NCBI GenBank assembly: GCA_024707145.1
Contig: JANQAI010000005.1
Span: 1-64,000, forward strand
Direction of reading: 5' to 3'
From: Magnetospirillum sp.
Lineage (GTDB): Bacteria > Pseudomonadota > Alphaproteobacteria > Rhodospirillales > Magnetospirillaceae
DNA: 64,000 nt
Within the stretch, counting starts at the first letter, position 1. Every line of letters starts with the position of its first letter. This document shows positions 34,990 through 49,985 of this stretch, piece by piece. A program made the translations under genes and the position numbers. The notes beneath the pieces are model-generated. The model ran no database searches and was not told the origin of the DNA. It worked only from the letters and a program-made list of their open reading frames with translations.

Positions 34990-37448
34990 ATGCTGGGGGC
35001 ACAGCGATCTATGCTTGACGGACAATGGCATTCCTTTGCCAGGGATCTGGCCATCCATGCGCCATCCCTGTCGCCCGACGCCCTGTGCCGCCACGCCTTC
35101 ACCCTGCTGACCGACAATCCCCACTGGCCCGGCCTAGCGGTGGTGGACGAGGCCGAGGCCATCGTCGGCCTGCTGTCGCGGCGGGCCTGCCTGAGCATCC
35201 TGGCCAAGCCGCTGATGCTGGACCTCTACGCCAAGCGCCCGGTGGCCCGCATCATGGCGGCGCAGCCCCTGACCATCGAGGAAGGCGCCAGCCTCGACGA
35301 GATCGGCGAACGCATCGCCCGCCAGCGTCCCGACGCCCTGGTGGACGGTTTCATCATCACCCGCGGCAGCCGCTATGCGGGGGTGGCGAGCCCGCTGGAC
35401 CTGCTGGCCAAGACCACCGAGCAGGCGCGCAGGCGGGCCGAGGCGATCCAGCACGCCGGCGAAGCTGCCGAGGCGGCCAACGCCGCCAAGAGCACCTTTC
35501 TCGCCAACCTGTCCCATGAGATCCGCACCCCGCTCAACGGCGTGCTGGCCAATCTGGAACTGCTGGCCCACACCCGCATCGACGCCGAGCAGGCGACCCT
35601 GGTCACCGCCGCCTCGGTGGCCGCCCAGGCCCTGTTCGAGATCATCGGCGACGTGCTCGACCTGTCCAAGATCGAGGCGGGTAAGCTGGCGGTGGAGAGC
35701 ATCCCGCTGGAGCCGGTGGCGGTGGTGCGCGACATCGCCGTGCTGATGGGCAGCCAGGCCCGCCAGCAGGGACTGGCCCTGGGCTGCCACGTGGAGCCGT
35801 CGGCGGCCCTGGCGGTACGGGGCGACCCCACCCGCCTGCGCCAGGTGGTGATGAACATCGCCGGCAACGCCATGAAGTTCACCAAGACCGGCGGCATCTT
35901 CCTCCACGTCTTCCGCGCCGACGACGGCAGCGATGCGGCGACCGCCGAACTGGTGTTCGAGATCTGCGACACCGGCATCGGCTTCGCCCCCGACAAGGCG
36001 GCCAGCCTGTTCGACGCCTTCACCCAGGAGGACGCCTCCACCACGCGGCGTTTCGGCGGCACCGGGCTGGGCCTGGCCATCTGCAAGGCGCTGGTGGAGC
36101 TGATGGGTGGCACCATTGGCTGCGAGGGCCAGATGGGCGGCGGCGCCACCTTCTGGTGCCGCATTCCCTTTCCCCTGGCCGAAAACCCGGCCCTGCCCCC
36201 CGCCAATGCGGATGCCAGCGGCCTGAGGGTACTGGTGGTGGGCGGCGAAACCCCGTGGCGCGCGCGGCTGAAGGGCATGCTGGAGGCGGCAGGGGTGGAC
36301 GGCACGGATTGCCCCACCGCCGCGGCCGCCTTGCGCGTGCTGAACCGCGCCGCCACCGCCGGCACCCCGTTCGACGCCGTCCTGGTGCCGGTGGACGGTG
36401 CCGACGCCGACGCGCTGGCCCTGCCCGGCCGCTGCCGCCACCTGCCTACCCGGCCGATCATGCTGTCCGAGCGCAACGACCTTGCCGGCAGGCGTGCCGG
36501 CTATTTCGCCGGTTACCGCCATCTGCTGGCCATGCCGGCCCGCCCGGCCGATCTGGTCTGGGGCCTGGCGGTGGCGTGCGAGCGGGTCCCCCGCTGGAAA
36601 GCGCCGTGCCGCCCAGCGACGACATCGCCGCCATGGCCGCCCAACTGCGCACCCGCAAGGGCGCCCGCATCCTGGTGGTGGACGACAATCCCATGAACCG
36701 GCAGGTGGCCACCCAGCAGCTGGCCAAGCTGGGCTTCGCCTGCGACCTGGCCGAGAACGGCCGGGCGGCCCTGTCGCTGGCCACCTCGGATGGCTACGAC
36801 CTGATCCTATGCGACTGCCAGATGCCGGAAATGGACGGCTACGATTTCACCCGCAGCTTCCGCCGCTGGGAGCGCGCGCAGGGCCAGCGGCGCACGCCGA
36901 TCATCGCCCTGACCGCCCACGCCTTGCAGGGCGATGCGGAGAAATGCGCCGACGCCGGCATGGACGGCTATGTCTCCAAGCCGGTGAAGATCGCCCGCAT
37001 CGCCGAAACCCTGCGCACGTGGCTGCCCGGCGAGCCCGCCCCGACACCACCGGCCTCCGGCGCCCGGATGGAGGACGAAAACGACCCGGCGCCCGACGTG
37101 GACCTGGGGTTCCTCGCCCAGGTGCTGGACGACGACGCTCCGGCAGCCATGGCCGGCCTGCTGTCCCTGTTCGCCGAGCATTTCGAAACCACCCGGGCCG
37201 AGTTGGAGGATGCCATCAGCGCCCGCGACTTCGAACGCGCCGCCGAGGCCGCCCATGCCGGCAAGGGCATGGCCCGCAACGCCGCCGCCATGGCCCTGGG
37301 CGATGCCTTCGCCGCCATCGAGGAACTGGCGCGGAAGCAAACGGACTGGCCCGCCATCGTCGGTCGCGCCTGCGCCATCCCCTCCCTGTTCGCCGCCGTC
37401 CTGGCCGAACGGGACCGGCTGGATTCGCTGATTGGCACCGCGAGGTAA
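34990..37448 (+). CDS. hybrid sensor histidine kinase with receiver and HPt domains (frameshifted)
   Basis: About 820 residues with no membrane helix, so cytoplasmic. A CBS-pair-like sensor (about 25-140) is followed by HisKA with phospho-His in LANLSHEIRTPLNG (about 175), and HATPase with NIAGNAMKF, DTGIGFAPD and GGTGLGLAI. A degenerate receiver (about 415-530) lacks the acidic pair (VVGGE) and the acceptor Asp (VLVPVDG). A true receiver (ILVVDDNPMNRQ; LCDCQMPEMDG) and an HPt domain (AAHAGKGMARNAA) complete it, giving an internal phosphorelay. The frame breaks at a run of five C (36588-36592); one more C restores ERVPPLESAVPP. The start may also be ATG 35011. Confidence 0.85.
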
Positions 37449-40171
<2,723 letters not shown>

Positions 40172-40195
40172 GGCTTGCGCCTCGGATGAATGAAG

Positions 40196-40226
40196 AAGGC
40201 GGGCACCGCAAGGCGCCCGCCTTTTT
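40196..40226 (+). terminator. intrinsic terminator of gap-pgk
   Basis: AAGGCGGGC pairs with GCCCGCCTT around a 10-nt loop, followed by a T-rich run (CTTTTTCTTT). It lies 25 bp after the pgk stop. Confidence 0.85.
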
Positions 40227-40234
40227 CTTTATTT

Positions 40235-40282
40235 CCCTCTCCCGCCTTGCGGGAGAGGGTGGCGCGAAGCGCCGGGTGAGGG
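40235..40282. repeat. REP-like palindromic repeat
   Basis: CCCTCTCCCGC and GCGGGAGAGGG form an 11-bp stem at 40235-40259, followed by a second small stem GGCGC/GCGCC and GGGTGAGGG. A related unit in inverse orientation lies at 40760-40820; the two flank the gene at 40357-40644. This type is common between proteobacterial genes. Confidence 0.65.
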
Positions 40283-40356
40283 AGCCGGAGACGAAGTGCC
40301 CGATTGCTTCGCAAGGAGATGCGAAGGGGCGCGGCCCCTTCGCGCTTCCCGCCCCA

Positions 40357-40644
40357 CTATTTCTTCCACCATCTCCACGTGGCAGTGACAACGGCATAAG
40401 CCAGCGAGCAATTCAAAGAAAACCCAAACCCCATCATCAACGCAAATGCCCCGTCCGGCATATGCTTCAAGGGGCTGAGCCAGGGTAATGTCCAGGGCAT
40501 TGAGGCAAAAAGAATGAGAAAGACCGGAAGCACGGGAGCGCGGAGGAATGTCCAAGCCATACAGTAGATCTGCGACATCAAAAGGCAGATTAGGAAGACA
40601 GCGGCGGGGCCTCGCCACCTCCTTGGAACGCGTATCTGGATCAT
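40357..40644 (-). CDS. small membrane protein, DUF-like
   Basis: A 95-aa protein with two to three predicted helices (AAVFLICLLMSQIYCMAW; VFLILFASMPWTLPW; FALMMGFGFSLNCSLAYAV) and a basic C terminus (WRWWKK). The conserved look of FASMPWTLPW and GFSLNC suggests a small inner-membrane family, but I do not recognise it. It has lower GC than its neighbours and is bracketed by palindromic repeats, hints of acquisition. The ATG at 40644 is chosen since the basic residues and first helix follow. Confidence 0.55.
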   Translation of the reverse strand: MIQIRVPRRWRGPAAVFLICLLMSQIYCMAWTFLRAPVLPVFLILFASMPWTLPWLSPLKHMPDGAFALMMGFGFSLNCSLAYAVVTATWRWWKK

Positions 40645-40759
40645 GGGAGCGCCCCATCCATAGCATCCGGGCGGCGTCACGCTAGCATCTCCTCCAAAGA
40701 GAGAAAACGATGAAAGGCTCCCTCTTCCAGCGCGTAACGATTAGCGAGGCATCGTCCTC

Positions 40760-40820
40760 GGCTCCCTCACCCTCCCAGCCTTCGGCCGGGCCCCTCCCTC
40801 TCCCGCAGAGCGGGAGAGGG
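40760..40820. repeat. REP-like palindromic repeat, inverse copy
   Basis: GGCTCCCTCACCC..., with an inner CAGCCTTCGGCCGGG, ends in the stem CCCTCTCCCGC / GCGGGAGAGGG. It matches the unit at 40235-40282 in reverse orientation, 15 bp from the end of the thiolase gene. Confidence 0.6.
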
Positions 40821-40834
40821 TCTGTGGCACCAAC

Positions 40835-42019
40835 CTACTCCCGCGCCAGCACCAGGGCGATGCCTTGGCCGCCGCCGATGCACATGGTGACCAGGGCGTA
40901 GCGACCCTGGATGCGCTGCAGTTCGTAAGCCGCCTTCACCGCGATGATGGCGCCGGTGGCGCCGATGGGGTGGCCCAGCGCGATGGCGCCGCCGTTGGGG
41001 TTGGTGCGCTCGGCGGGGAAGTCCAGGTCGCGGGCCACCGCCAGGGCTTGCGCCGCGAAGGCTTCATTGCTTTCGATGACATCCATGTCGGCGATGGAAA
41101 GGCCGGCACGGACCAGTGCCGTCCTGACCGCCTGGATGGGGCCCAGGCCCATGACGTCGGGCGACACGCCGGCATGGCCATAGGCGACGATGCGGGCCAG
41201 CGGCTTGAGGTTCCGGCGGGCGGCGGCGCCGGCCTCCATCAGCACCAATGCGCCGCCGCCGTCATTGAGGCCCGAGGCATTGCCGGCGGTGACCGTGCCG
41301 TCCTTGGCGAAGGCGGGCTTCAGCTTGGCCAGGCTGTCGACTGTGGTATCGCCACGCACGTGCTCGTCGCGCACCACCTGCACCACTTCCTTGCGGGTCT
41401 TCACCGAGACGGGGACGATCTGCTGGTCGAAGCGCCCTTCGGCGATGGCGGCGGCGGCGCGGCGATGGCTTTCCGCGGCGAAGGCGTCCTGGGCCTCGCG
41501 GGTCAGGCCGTAGCGCTTGGCCACGTTCTCGGCGGTGACGCCCATGTGGCCGCTGCCGAAGGGATCGGTCAGCGCCCCGACCATGGCGTCGATCATCACC
41601 CCGTCGCCCATGCGCTGGCCCCAGCGCATGGCGGGCACCAGATAGCCGGCGCGGCTCATGCTTTCGGCGCCGCCGGCCACCGCCGTATCGGCGTCGCCCA
41701 GCATGATGGCCTGGGCGGCGGAAACGATGGCTTGCAGCGCGCTGCCGCACAGGCGGTTCAGCGTCAGCGCCGGCACGTCCGCGGGCAGGCCGCCCTCCAG
41801 CGCGGCGACGCGGGCCAGGTACATGTCGCGCGGCTCGGTGTGGATGACGTTGCCGAAGAAGGCGTGACCGATCTCGGCGGGGGCGAGGCCCGAACGGACG
41901 ACCGCCTCGCGCACGCAGGTGGCGGCCAGCTGGGTGGGGGGCACGTCCTTGAGCGCGCCGCCGTAATCGCCGATGGCGGTGCGTACGCCGGACAGGATGA
42001 CGACGTCTCTGGTCTGCAT
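40835..42019 (-). CDS. acetyl-CoA acetyltransferase (thiolase)
   Basis: A 394-aa thiolase. The nucleophilic Cys is in LTLNRLCGSALQA (about residue 90), the catalytic His in GGAIALGHPIGATG (about 350), and the second Cys in TMCIGGGQG (about 380). Full length and all motifs point to the biosynthetic (PhaA/AtoB/BktB) group that condenses acyl-CoA with acetyl-CoA, as in polyhydroxybutyrate synthesis, or to beta-oxidation. No phaB or phaC gene is adjacent, so the pathway is not fixed. It follows the gene at 42119 with a 99-bp gap. Confidence 0.92.
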   Translation of the reverse strand: MQTRDVVILSGVRTAIGDYGGALKDVPPTQLAATCVREAVVRSGLAPAEIGHAFFGNVIHTEPRDMYLARVAALEGGLPADVPALTLNRLCGSALQAIVSAAQAIMLGDADTAVAGGAESMSRAGYLVPAMRWGQRMGDGVMIDAMVGALTDPFGSGHMGVTAENVAKRYGLTREAQDAFAAESHRRAAAAIAEGRFDQQIVPVSVKTRKEVVQVVRDEHVRGDTTVDSLAKLKPAFAKDGTVTAGNASGLNDGGGALVLMEAGAAARRNLKPLARIVAYGHAGVSPDVMGLGPIQAVRTALVRAGLSIADMDVIESNEAFAAQALAVARDLDFPAERTNPNGGAIALGHPIGATGAIIAVKAAYELQRIQGRYALVTMCIGGGQGIALVLARE

Positions 42020-42118
42020 GGGTCTTCCTCCCTCGTTCTTGGTTCGAGGCGGGGAAGATGAGCCTTTGGCGGCGCGGCGAACAGGCGGTCAGACGGCCAA
42101 AGGGCTTGGTCTGACGGC

Positions 42119-43224
42119 CTATTTCGAAGGACGGATGACCTCGGCGAAGGTGGTGCGGATGGCCTCGAAGGACGGCGGCGGCAGGCCGCCCAGGCCTGGG
42201 CCAGGCGGTCGGCATAGCGCTTGACCATCCAATGGGTGGACCCACTGGGGCCGAAGGTCTGGCGGTATTCCTCCTCGCCCAGGATGACGTGGGCGACGAA
42301 GAAGAAGCAGACGAACAGGCGCAGGTCGCCGCCGAGGACCGGCATCACCTGCTCGATGGCGTCGGGCGCGGTGCCGGCCACCTGGGAGATGGCGCGGCGC
42401 ATGGCCCCGGCGTCGCGGTTGTTGAACAGGCGCACTAGGTCCATCTGGGTACAGACCTTGTACAGCAATTCGGAATCCATGGTGTCGCCGCTGGGCTTGA
42501 TCAGCCGCTTGGCCGTGTCCAGCAGCAGCGGCGGGCGGCCGTCGGCCATGCCGGCGCGCTCCTCGCGGCTGGCCAGGGCGCGCAGCTCGCTGGGCTCGCG
42601 GATGTCCAGCAGGCGCGGCCCCAGCTGCGTCACCATTTCCGGCGCCAGCGGGGCGTAATGGGGAATCAGCGCCGCCTGCCAGTCGAAGCGCAGGTGTTCG
42701 CGGATGGCGGCGAACAGCCGGTCACCCGCCCCCGCCACCTTGCGGAACCTGGGCTTGGGCGGCGCCAGCAGCCCGAGGGCGATGCCCAGCCGCTCCAGCA
42801 GGCCGGGCTTGTGCTTGGACGGCACCACCACCCGCCGCGAGCCCCCCAGCTTGCGGCGGAAATAACGCCGGCCCGCAGCCTGCAGGACCAGGGTGATGGC
42901 CTCACCCAGGGTGCGGCCGCAATGCAGGCCGCCCTGGTCGTCGGTGACCGGCTGGCGCTCGGGGCCGACCACCACGGCGGCGAACAGGTCGGGCTGGGCG
43001 CGGAACAGGCGGAAGCAGATATCCAGCAGCGCGGGATCGTTCATGACCGCCTCGTAGGCGGCAACGCGGTCGAGCTTGCCCAAGACCGGAATCTCGCGCT
43101 GGAAGACGACCACCAGATCGGTCTTCAGGGCCTCGGCGATGAGGTCGGTGGGTTTGGCGGCGGCAGCCTGGGGGGCAACGGGCTCTGCGCCACGGTCTTC
43201 TCCTGCCGTGTCATACGAGCCCAT
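42119..43224 (-). CDS. hypothetical cytoplasmic protein (frameshifted near the C terminus)
   Basis: A protein of about 368 residues with no signal peptide or clear membrane helix. It includes LIAEALKTDLVVVFQREIPV, an Arg-rich centre (AAGRRYFRRKLGGSRRVVVP) and a helical C-terminal half with FVCFFFVAHVILGEEEYRQT. The given frame has no natural stop and would run into the thiolase gene. Adding one base near 42189-42191 gives GGLPPPSFEAIRTTFAEVIR and a stop at 42119, a much better end. I do not recognise the family. It lies between secA and a thiolase, all on the minus strand. Confidence 0.6.
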
Positions 43225-43351
43225 CCCTGACAAGGGATAGCATTGTCGGGGCGCTGGCGCACCCGTCGGAATGTAACGATTTGCGACTGTAGGATGACAA
43301 CTTCGCGACATTCGCCGGGAGTTTAAACTCCCGCGCGAATGTCTTTGTTCG

Positions 43352-46048
<2,697 letters not shown>

Positions 46049-46133
46049 GCGTTGAAACCTCGGGAATTCTAGGGTGGCCGCCGGTCGCGGGGCCTTTTAC
46101 GACGCGCAACAGATAGAGCCCCCCGGGGGTATG

Positions 46134-47474
46134 TCAATGTTGGGCCGCCGTTTCCGCCGCCGGGGCCATGGCGTCCTCGTCGCTTTCCGGCAGGGTGAAG
46201 CAGATGGTGGCCCCCTCGCCGCCGGGACCGTCCTCGACCCAGATGCGGCCGCCATGGGCCTCCACCAGCTTGCGCGCCAGGGCCAGGCCGGTGCCGTTGC
46301 CGGGAATGCGGTCGCGGGTATGCAGGCGGGAAAACAGCGAGAACACGTCCTCGCGGAACTCCGGTTCGATGCCGATGCCGTTGTCGCGCACCCGGAACAG
46401 CCAGCGCCCGCCCTCGGATTCGCCCGAGACCTGCACCACCGGCACGCGACCGGGGTGGCGGAACTTGAGCGCGTTGTCCAGCAGCGCATGGAAGATCACC
46501 GCCAGCTTGCCGGGATCGGCCTGCACCCAGGGCAGCGGCGCCACCGTGACAGTGGCGCCGCCGGCTTCCACCAGGCCGCGCAGGCCCTCGGTCACGTCGG
46601 CGACCACCCGGGCCACCGACACCCGCATGGGGACGAAGGCGGCGGTCAGGGCGAAGCGCTCGGCATCGCCGATCAGCGTCTTCAGCCGCAGGATGCCTTC
46701 CACCGCATACCCGATGAACTGGTTGGCCTCGGCATCCAGCTGGCCGTGGTAGCGCTTGGCCAGCAGTTGAACGAAGCCGCTGACCTGGCGCAGCGGCTCC
46801 TGCAGGTCGTGGGAGAGGGCGTGGGACAACTCGCGCATGCGTTCGTTGGTGGCGGCCACCTCTTCCAGGCTGCGCATCAGTTCGTGCTCGGCGCGCAGGC
46901 GGGCGGTGACGTCGATGATCTGCACCAGCCGCAGCTGCCGGCCCTCCACCTTCACCATCTGGCCATAGGTGGAGACGTCCACCGGCCGGCCGTCCTTGCA
47001 GCGCATGCGCCACACCCCACCGCTGCGCTGGCCGTCCATCAGACGCGTTATGTCGCGCTCGAACAGAACGCGGGTGTCGCGCGGCATCAAGTCGGTGAAC
47101 ACCAGGTCGCGCGCCTCGGCCGGCTCGTAACCGAACAGGCGGCCGGCGGCGGCGTTGATCTCCACCAGCCGCAGACTCTTGGGCTCGTAGAGGGCCAGGG
47201 CCTCGGGGCTGTCGGCGAACAGCAGGCGGTAGCGCCGCTCGGACGCCTCGATGGCGCTGAGCAGGCGCACGCCCACCAGATAGATGAGCAGGGCGCTGAA
47301 GCCGACGAAGGCCCAGCCCTTCCAGGTCTGGATGGCGGTCAGATGGGTGGCGTCGGTCACCAGGGCGGCCAGCACCGTGTCGGAAACGGCGATCCAGACG
47401 ACGCCGAAGGCACCGTAGACCAAGGCCAGGACGACGGCGAACGACACGCTTCGGGTGGTCAGCAACGGCCCCAT
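46134..47474 (-). CDS. membrane sensor histidine kinase with PAS domain
   Basis: A 446-aa kinase. Two membrane helices (about residues 9-35 and 48-70) are followed by a PAS domain (about 78-195, LLFADSPEALALYEPKSLRL; RLFGYEPAEA), HisKA with SHALSHDLQEPLRQVSGF (phospho-His about 225) and HATPase (FHALLDNALKFRH; VRDNGIGIEPEF; GTGLALARKLVEAHGG). The HDLQEPLR type is found in phytochrome-like and other light/redox kinases. The start at 47474 follows GGAGGG. No response regulator is adjacent. Confidence 0.9.
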   Translation of the reverse strand: MGPLLTTRSVSFAVVLALVYGAFGVVWIAVSDTVLAALVTDATHLTAIQTWKGWAFVGFSALLIYLVGVRLLSAIEASERRYRLLFADSPEALALYEPKSLRLVEINAAAGRLFGYEPAEARDLVFTDLMPRDTRVLFERDITRLMDGQRSGGVWRMRCKDGRPVDVSTYGQMVKVEGRQLRLVQIIDVTARLRAEHELMRSLEEVAATNERMRELSHALSHDLQEPLRQVSGFVQLLAKRYHGQLDAEANQFIGYAVEGILRLKTLIGDAERFALTAAFVPMRVSVARVVADVTEGLRGLVEAGGATVTVAPLPWVQADPGKLAVIFHALLDNALKFRHPGRVPVVQVSGESEGGRWLFRVRDNGIGIEPEFREDVFSLFSRLHTRDRIPGNGTGLALARKLVEAHGGRIWVEDGPGGEGATICFTLPESDEDAMAPAAETAAQH

Positions 47475-47663
47475 GCGCCCTCCGGGCGGAAGATGCCGCA
47501 GTTTAGCATCGTTGCCGGGACGTGGGCAGTGCAATCGGCCGCGCGATGGGACGGGGCGCAGAGCCCGCACTTGTGCCGGACGGCCGGTTGTGCTTCAACC
47601 GCTTGTCGAGGTGCGGGCGCTTCGTCGGCGCCTGCCATCTTCCATGCAAGGAACATCCCACCG

Positions 47664-48500
47664 ATGAAGATCTTCTCCGTCCGCCGCGCCGCCCTGCTGA
47701 TGGGCCTGGGTGCCGGCATCATCGCCCTGCCCGCCCTGGCCGCCGACAAGGACCCGGTGGTCGCCGTGGTCAACGGCACCGAGGTCCGCGCCTCGGCCCT
47801 GACCGCCTACCAGCGCTCGCTGCCGCCGCAGATGGCCGCCCAGGTGCCCTACGAGGCGCTGCTGGACAGCCTGATCAACAACACCCTGGTCTACGAGCAG
47901 GGCAGGAAGGACGGCCTCGACAAGGATGCCGAGGTCAAGCGCGCGCTCAAGGACATCGAGCAGCAGCTGGTGGTCAAGGCGTGGATGAGCAGGAAGCTCA
48001 AGGCCGAGGTCACCGACGCCGCCGTCAAGCAGGGCTACGACAAGTTCATGGCCGAGTACAAGCCGGTGGAGGAGGTGCACGCCCGCCACATCCTCACCGA
48101 CAGCGAGGACGCCGCCAAGGCGGTGATCGCCGACCTGAAGAAGGGCAGTGACTTCGCCGAGGCCGCCAAGGCCAAGTCCAAGGACCCGTCGGCCAAGCAG
48201 AACGGCGGCGACCTGGGCTACTTCTCCAAGGAGGAGATGGTGCCGCAGTTCGCCGAGGCCGCCTTCGCCATGCAGCCGGGCGAGCTGTCCGCCGCCCCGG
48301 TCAAGAGCCAGTTCGGCTGGCACGTGATCAAGGTGGAGGACCGCCGCATGTCCTCGCCGCCCAGCTTCGAGCAGGCCCAGCCGGTGATTCGCGAACGGCT
48401 GGCCGAGGAAACCGCCGAGCGGCTGGTCACCGACCTCCGTGCCAAGGCCAAGGTCAAGCGCTTCGACCCCGAGGGCAAGCCGCTGCCCGAGGCCAAGTAA
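47664..48500 (+). CDS. exported parvulin-type peptidyl-prolyl isomerase
   Basis: A 278-aa protein. The signal peptide (about 1-26, ending ALAA) is followed by a SurA-like N-terminal helical domain and a parvulin domain (about 135-225: VHARHILTDSEDAAKAVI; GGDLGYFSKEEMVPQF; SQFGWHVIKVEDR). It should assist folding of exported proteins in the periplasm, fitting its place next to secA. The start at 47664 gives the signal peptide directly. Confidence 0.92.
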   Translation: MKIFSVRRAALLMGLGAGIIALPALAADKDPVVAVVNGTEVRASALTAYQRSLPPQMAAQVPYEALLDSLINNTLVYEQGRKDGLDKDAEVKRALKDIEQQLVVKAWMSRKLKAEVTDAAVKQGYDKFMAEYKPVEEVHARHILTDSEDAAKAVIADLKKGSDFAEAAKAKSKDPSAKQNGGDLGYFSKEEMVPQFAEAAFAMQPGELSAAPVKSQFGWHVIKVEDRRMSSPPSFEQAQPVIRERLAEETAERLVTDLRAKAKVKRFDPEGKPLPEAK

Positions 48501-48518
48501 GGTATAAGTTCATTTGAA

Positions 48519-48587
48519 GACACGGATGGACGCGGATAAACACGGATAAGGGCTGCTTGTCCGTGTCCATCCGTGTTCATCCGTGTC
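48519..48587. repeat. large imperfect inverted repeat
   Basis: GACACGGATGGACGCGGATA... is mirrored by ...CATCCGTGTTCATCCGTGTC over about 30 bp per arm with a short loop near 48552. Both arms are built from ACACGGAT units. It lies 19 bp after the parvulin stop and 34 bp before argJ. It may act as a terminator and looks like a widespread repeat of this unit type. Confidence 0.65.
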
Positions 48588-48621
48588 ACATTTCCAGGAC
48601 CATTGCAGGGATACCGCCGTC

Positions 48622-49851
48622 ATGACCGCGCTTTCGCCGCTCGCTCCCGCCGCCTTTCCGACCATGCCGCGCCTGGCCGGCGTCCGTCTGGCCAGCCATG
48701 CGTGCGGCATCCGCTATCAGGGCCGCACCGACCTGCTGCTGGTCGAGGTGGAGCCCGGCACCCAGGTGGCCGGCGTCTACACCCGCTCGCTCACCTGCTC
48801 GGCCCCGGTGGAGTGGTGCAAGCAGGCCTCGGCCAAGGGCAAGGGCCGGCTGCTGATCGTCAATTCGGGCAACGCCAACGCCTTCACCGGCTCGGCCGGC
48901 ATCGCCTCGGTGGAGCGCACGGTGGCCAAGGCCGCCGACCTGTTCGACTGCAAGAAGTCCGAGGTCTACGTGGCCTCCACCGGCACCATCGGCGTGCCGC
49001 TGTCCGACGAGAAGATCACCGACAGCCTGGCCGCCGCCCGCGCCAAACTGGCCGACGACGCCTGGGCCGAGGCGGCCAAGGCGATCATGACCACCGACAC
49101 CTTCCCCAAGGGCGCCACCCGCACGGCGGTCATCGACGGCCATCAGGTCATCATCAACGGCATCGCCAAGGGCGCCGGCATGATCGCCCCCGACATGGCG
49201 ACCATGCTGTCCTTCGTCTTCACCGACGCCGACCTGCCCCACGACGTGCTGCAGGAACTGCTGGCCAAGGGCGCCGACCGCTCGTTCAATGCCATCACCG
49301 TGGACAGCGACACCTCCACCTCGGACACCCTGCTGCTGTTCGCTACCGCCAAGGTCAAGCACGCCAGGATCACCGACGCCAAGGACAAGCGCCTGGCCGA
49401 TTTCAAGGCCAAGCTGTTCGAGGTGCTGCTGGAGCTGGCCCATCAGGTGGTGAAGGACGGCGAGGGCGCCTCCAAGTTCGTCGAGATCACCGTGACCGGT
49501 GCCGCCGGCAACAAGGCGGCCAAGCGCATCGCGCTGGCCATCGCCAACTCGCCCCTGGTCAAGACCGCCATCGCCGGCGAGGACGCCAATTGGGGCCGCG
49601 TGGTCATGGCGGTGGGCAAGGCCGGCGAGAAGGCCGACCGCGACAAGCTCTGCATCAAGATCGGCGGCGTCGAGGTGGCGCGCGACGGCCAGGTGGTGCC
49701 AGGCTACGACGAGGCCCCGGTGACCGAGCACATGAAGGGCCGCACGATCGTCATCGAGACCGACGTGGGCATCGGCAAGGGCAAGGCCACCGTGTGGACC
49801 TGCGACCTGACCCACGCCTATATCGACATCAACGGGTCGTATCGCACTTAA
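48622..49851 (+). CDS. argJ: bifunctional ornithine acetyltransferase / N-acetylglutamate synthase
   Basis: A 409-aa ArgJ of the arginine pathway, which moves the acetyl group from N-acetylornithine to glutamate. Family blocks: LLIVNSGNANAFTG, VASTGTIGVPL, IMTTDTFPKGA, the autoprocessing site IAKGAGMIAPDMATMLSF where the Thr after ..DMA is the nucleophile, FNAITVDSDTSTSDT, GEDANWGRVVMAVG, and the C terminus DLTHAYIDINGSYRT. It precedes the GNAT-NUDIX gene, a neighbourhood commonly seen with secA in alphaproteobacteria. Confidence 0.96.
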   Translation: MTALSPLAPAAFPTMPRLAGVRLASHACGIRYQGRTDLLLVEVEPGTQVAGVYTRSLTCSAPVEWCKQASAKGKGRLLIVNSGNANAFTGSAGIASVERTVAKAADLFDCKKSEVYVASTGTIGVPLSDEKITDSLAAARAKLADDAWAEAAKAIMTTDTFPKGATRTAVIDGHQVIINGIAKGAGMIAPDMATMLSFVFTDADLPHDVLQELLAKGADRSFNAITVDSDTSTSDTLLLFATAKVKHARITDAKDKRLADFKAKLFEVLLELAHQVVKDGEGASKFVEITVTGAAGNKAAKRIALAIANSPLVKTAIAGEDANWGRVVMAVGKAGEKADRDKLCIKIGGVEVARDGQVVPGYDEAPVTEHMKGRTIVIETDVGIGKGKATVWTCDLTHAYIDINGSYRT

Positions 49852-49867
49852 GTGCCCCGGCCCCTCT

Positions 49868-49965
49868 GCGTCATGCCCGGACTTGTTCCGGGCATCCACG
49901 CCGGGGCAGCGAACAGGGTGCTGGGCGGATGGACGTGGATGGCCGGGTCGTGCCCGGCCATGACG
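49868..49965. repeat. REP/BIME-like element, copy A
   Basis: Two hairpins, TGCCCGGACTTGTTCCGGGCA (49874-49894) and ATGGCCGGGTCGTGCCCGGCCAT (49939-49961), face each other, and the outer ends CGTCATG and CATGACG are inverted. The same layout recurs at 60806-60906. It is typical of alphaproteobacterial interspersed palindromic elements. Confidence 0.7.
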
Positions 49966-49985
49966 TTTCGGTGGAGCGGTCACGG

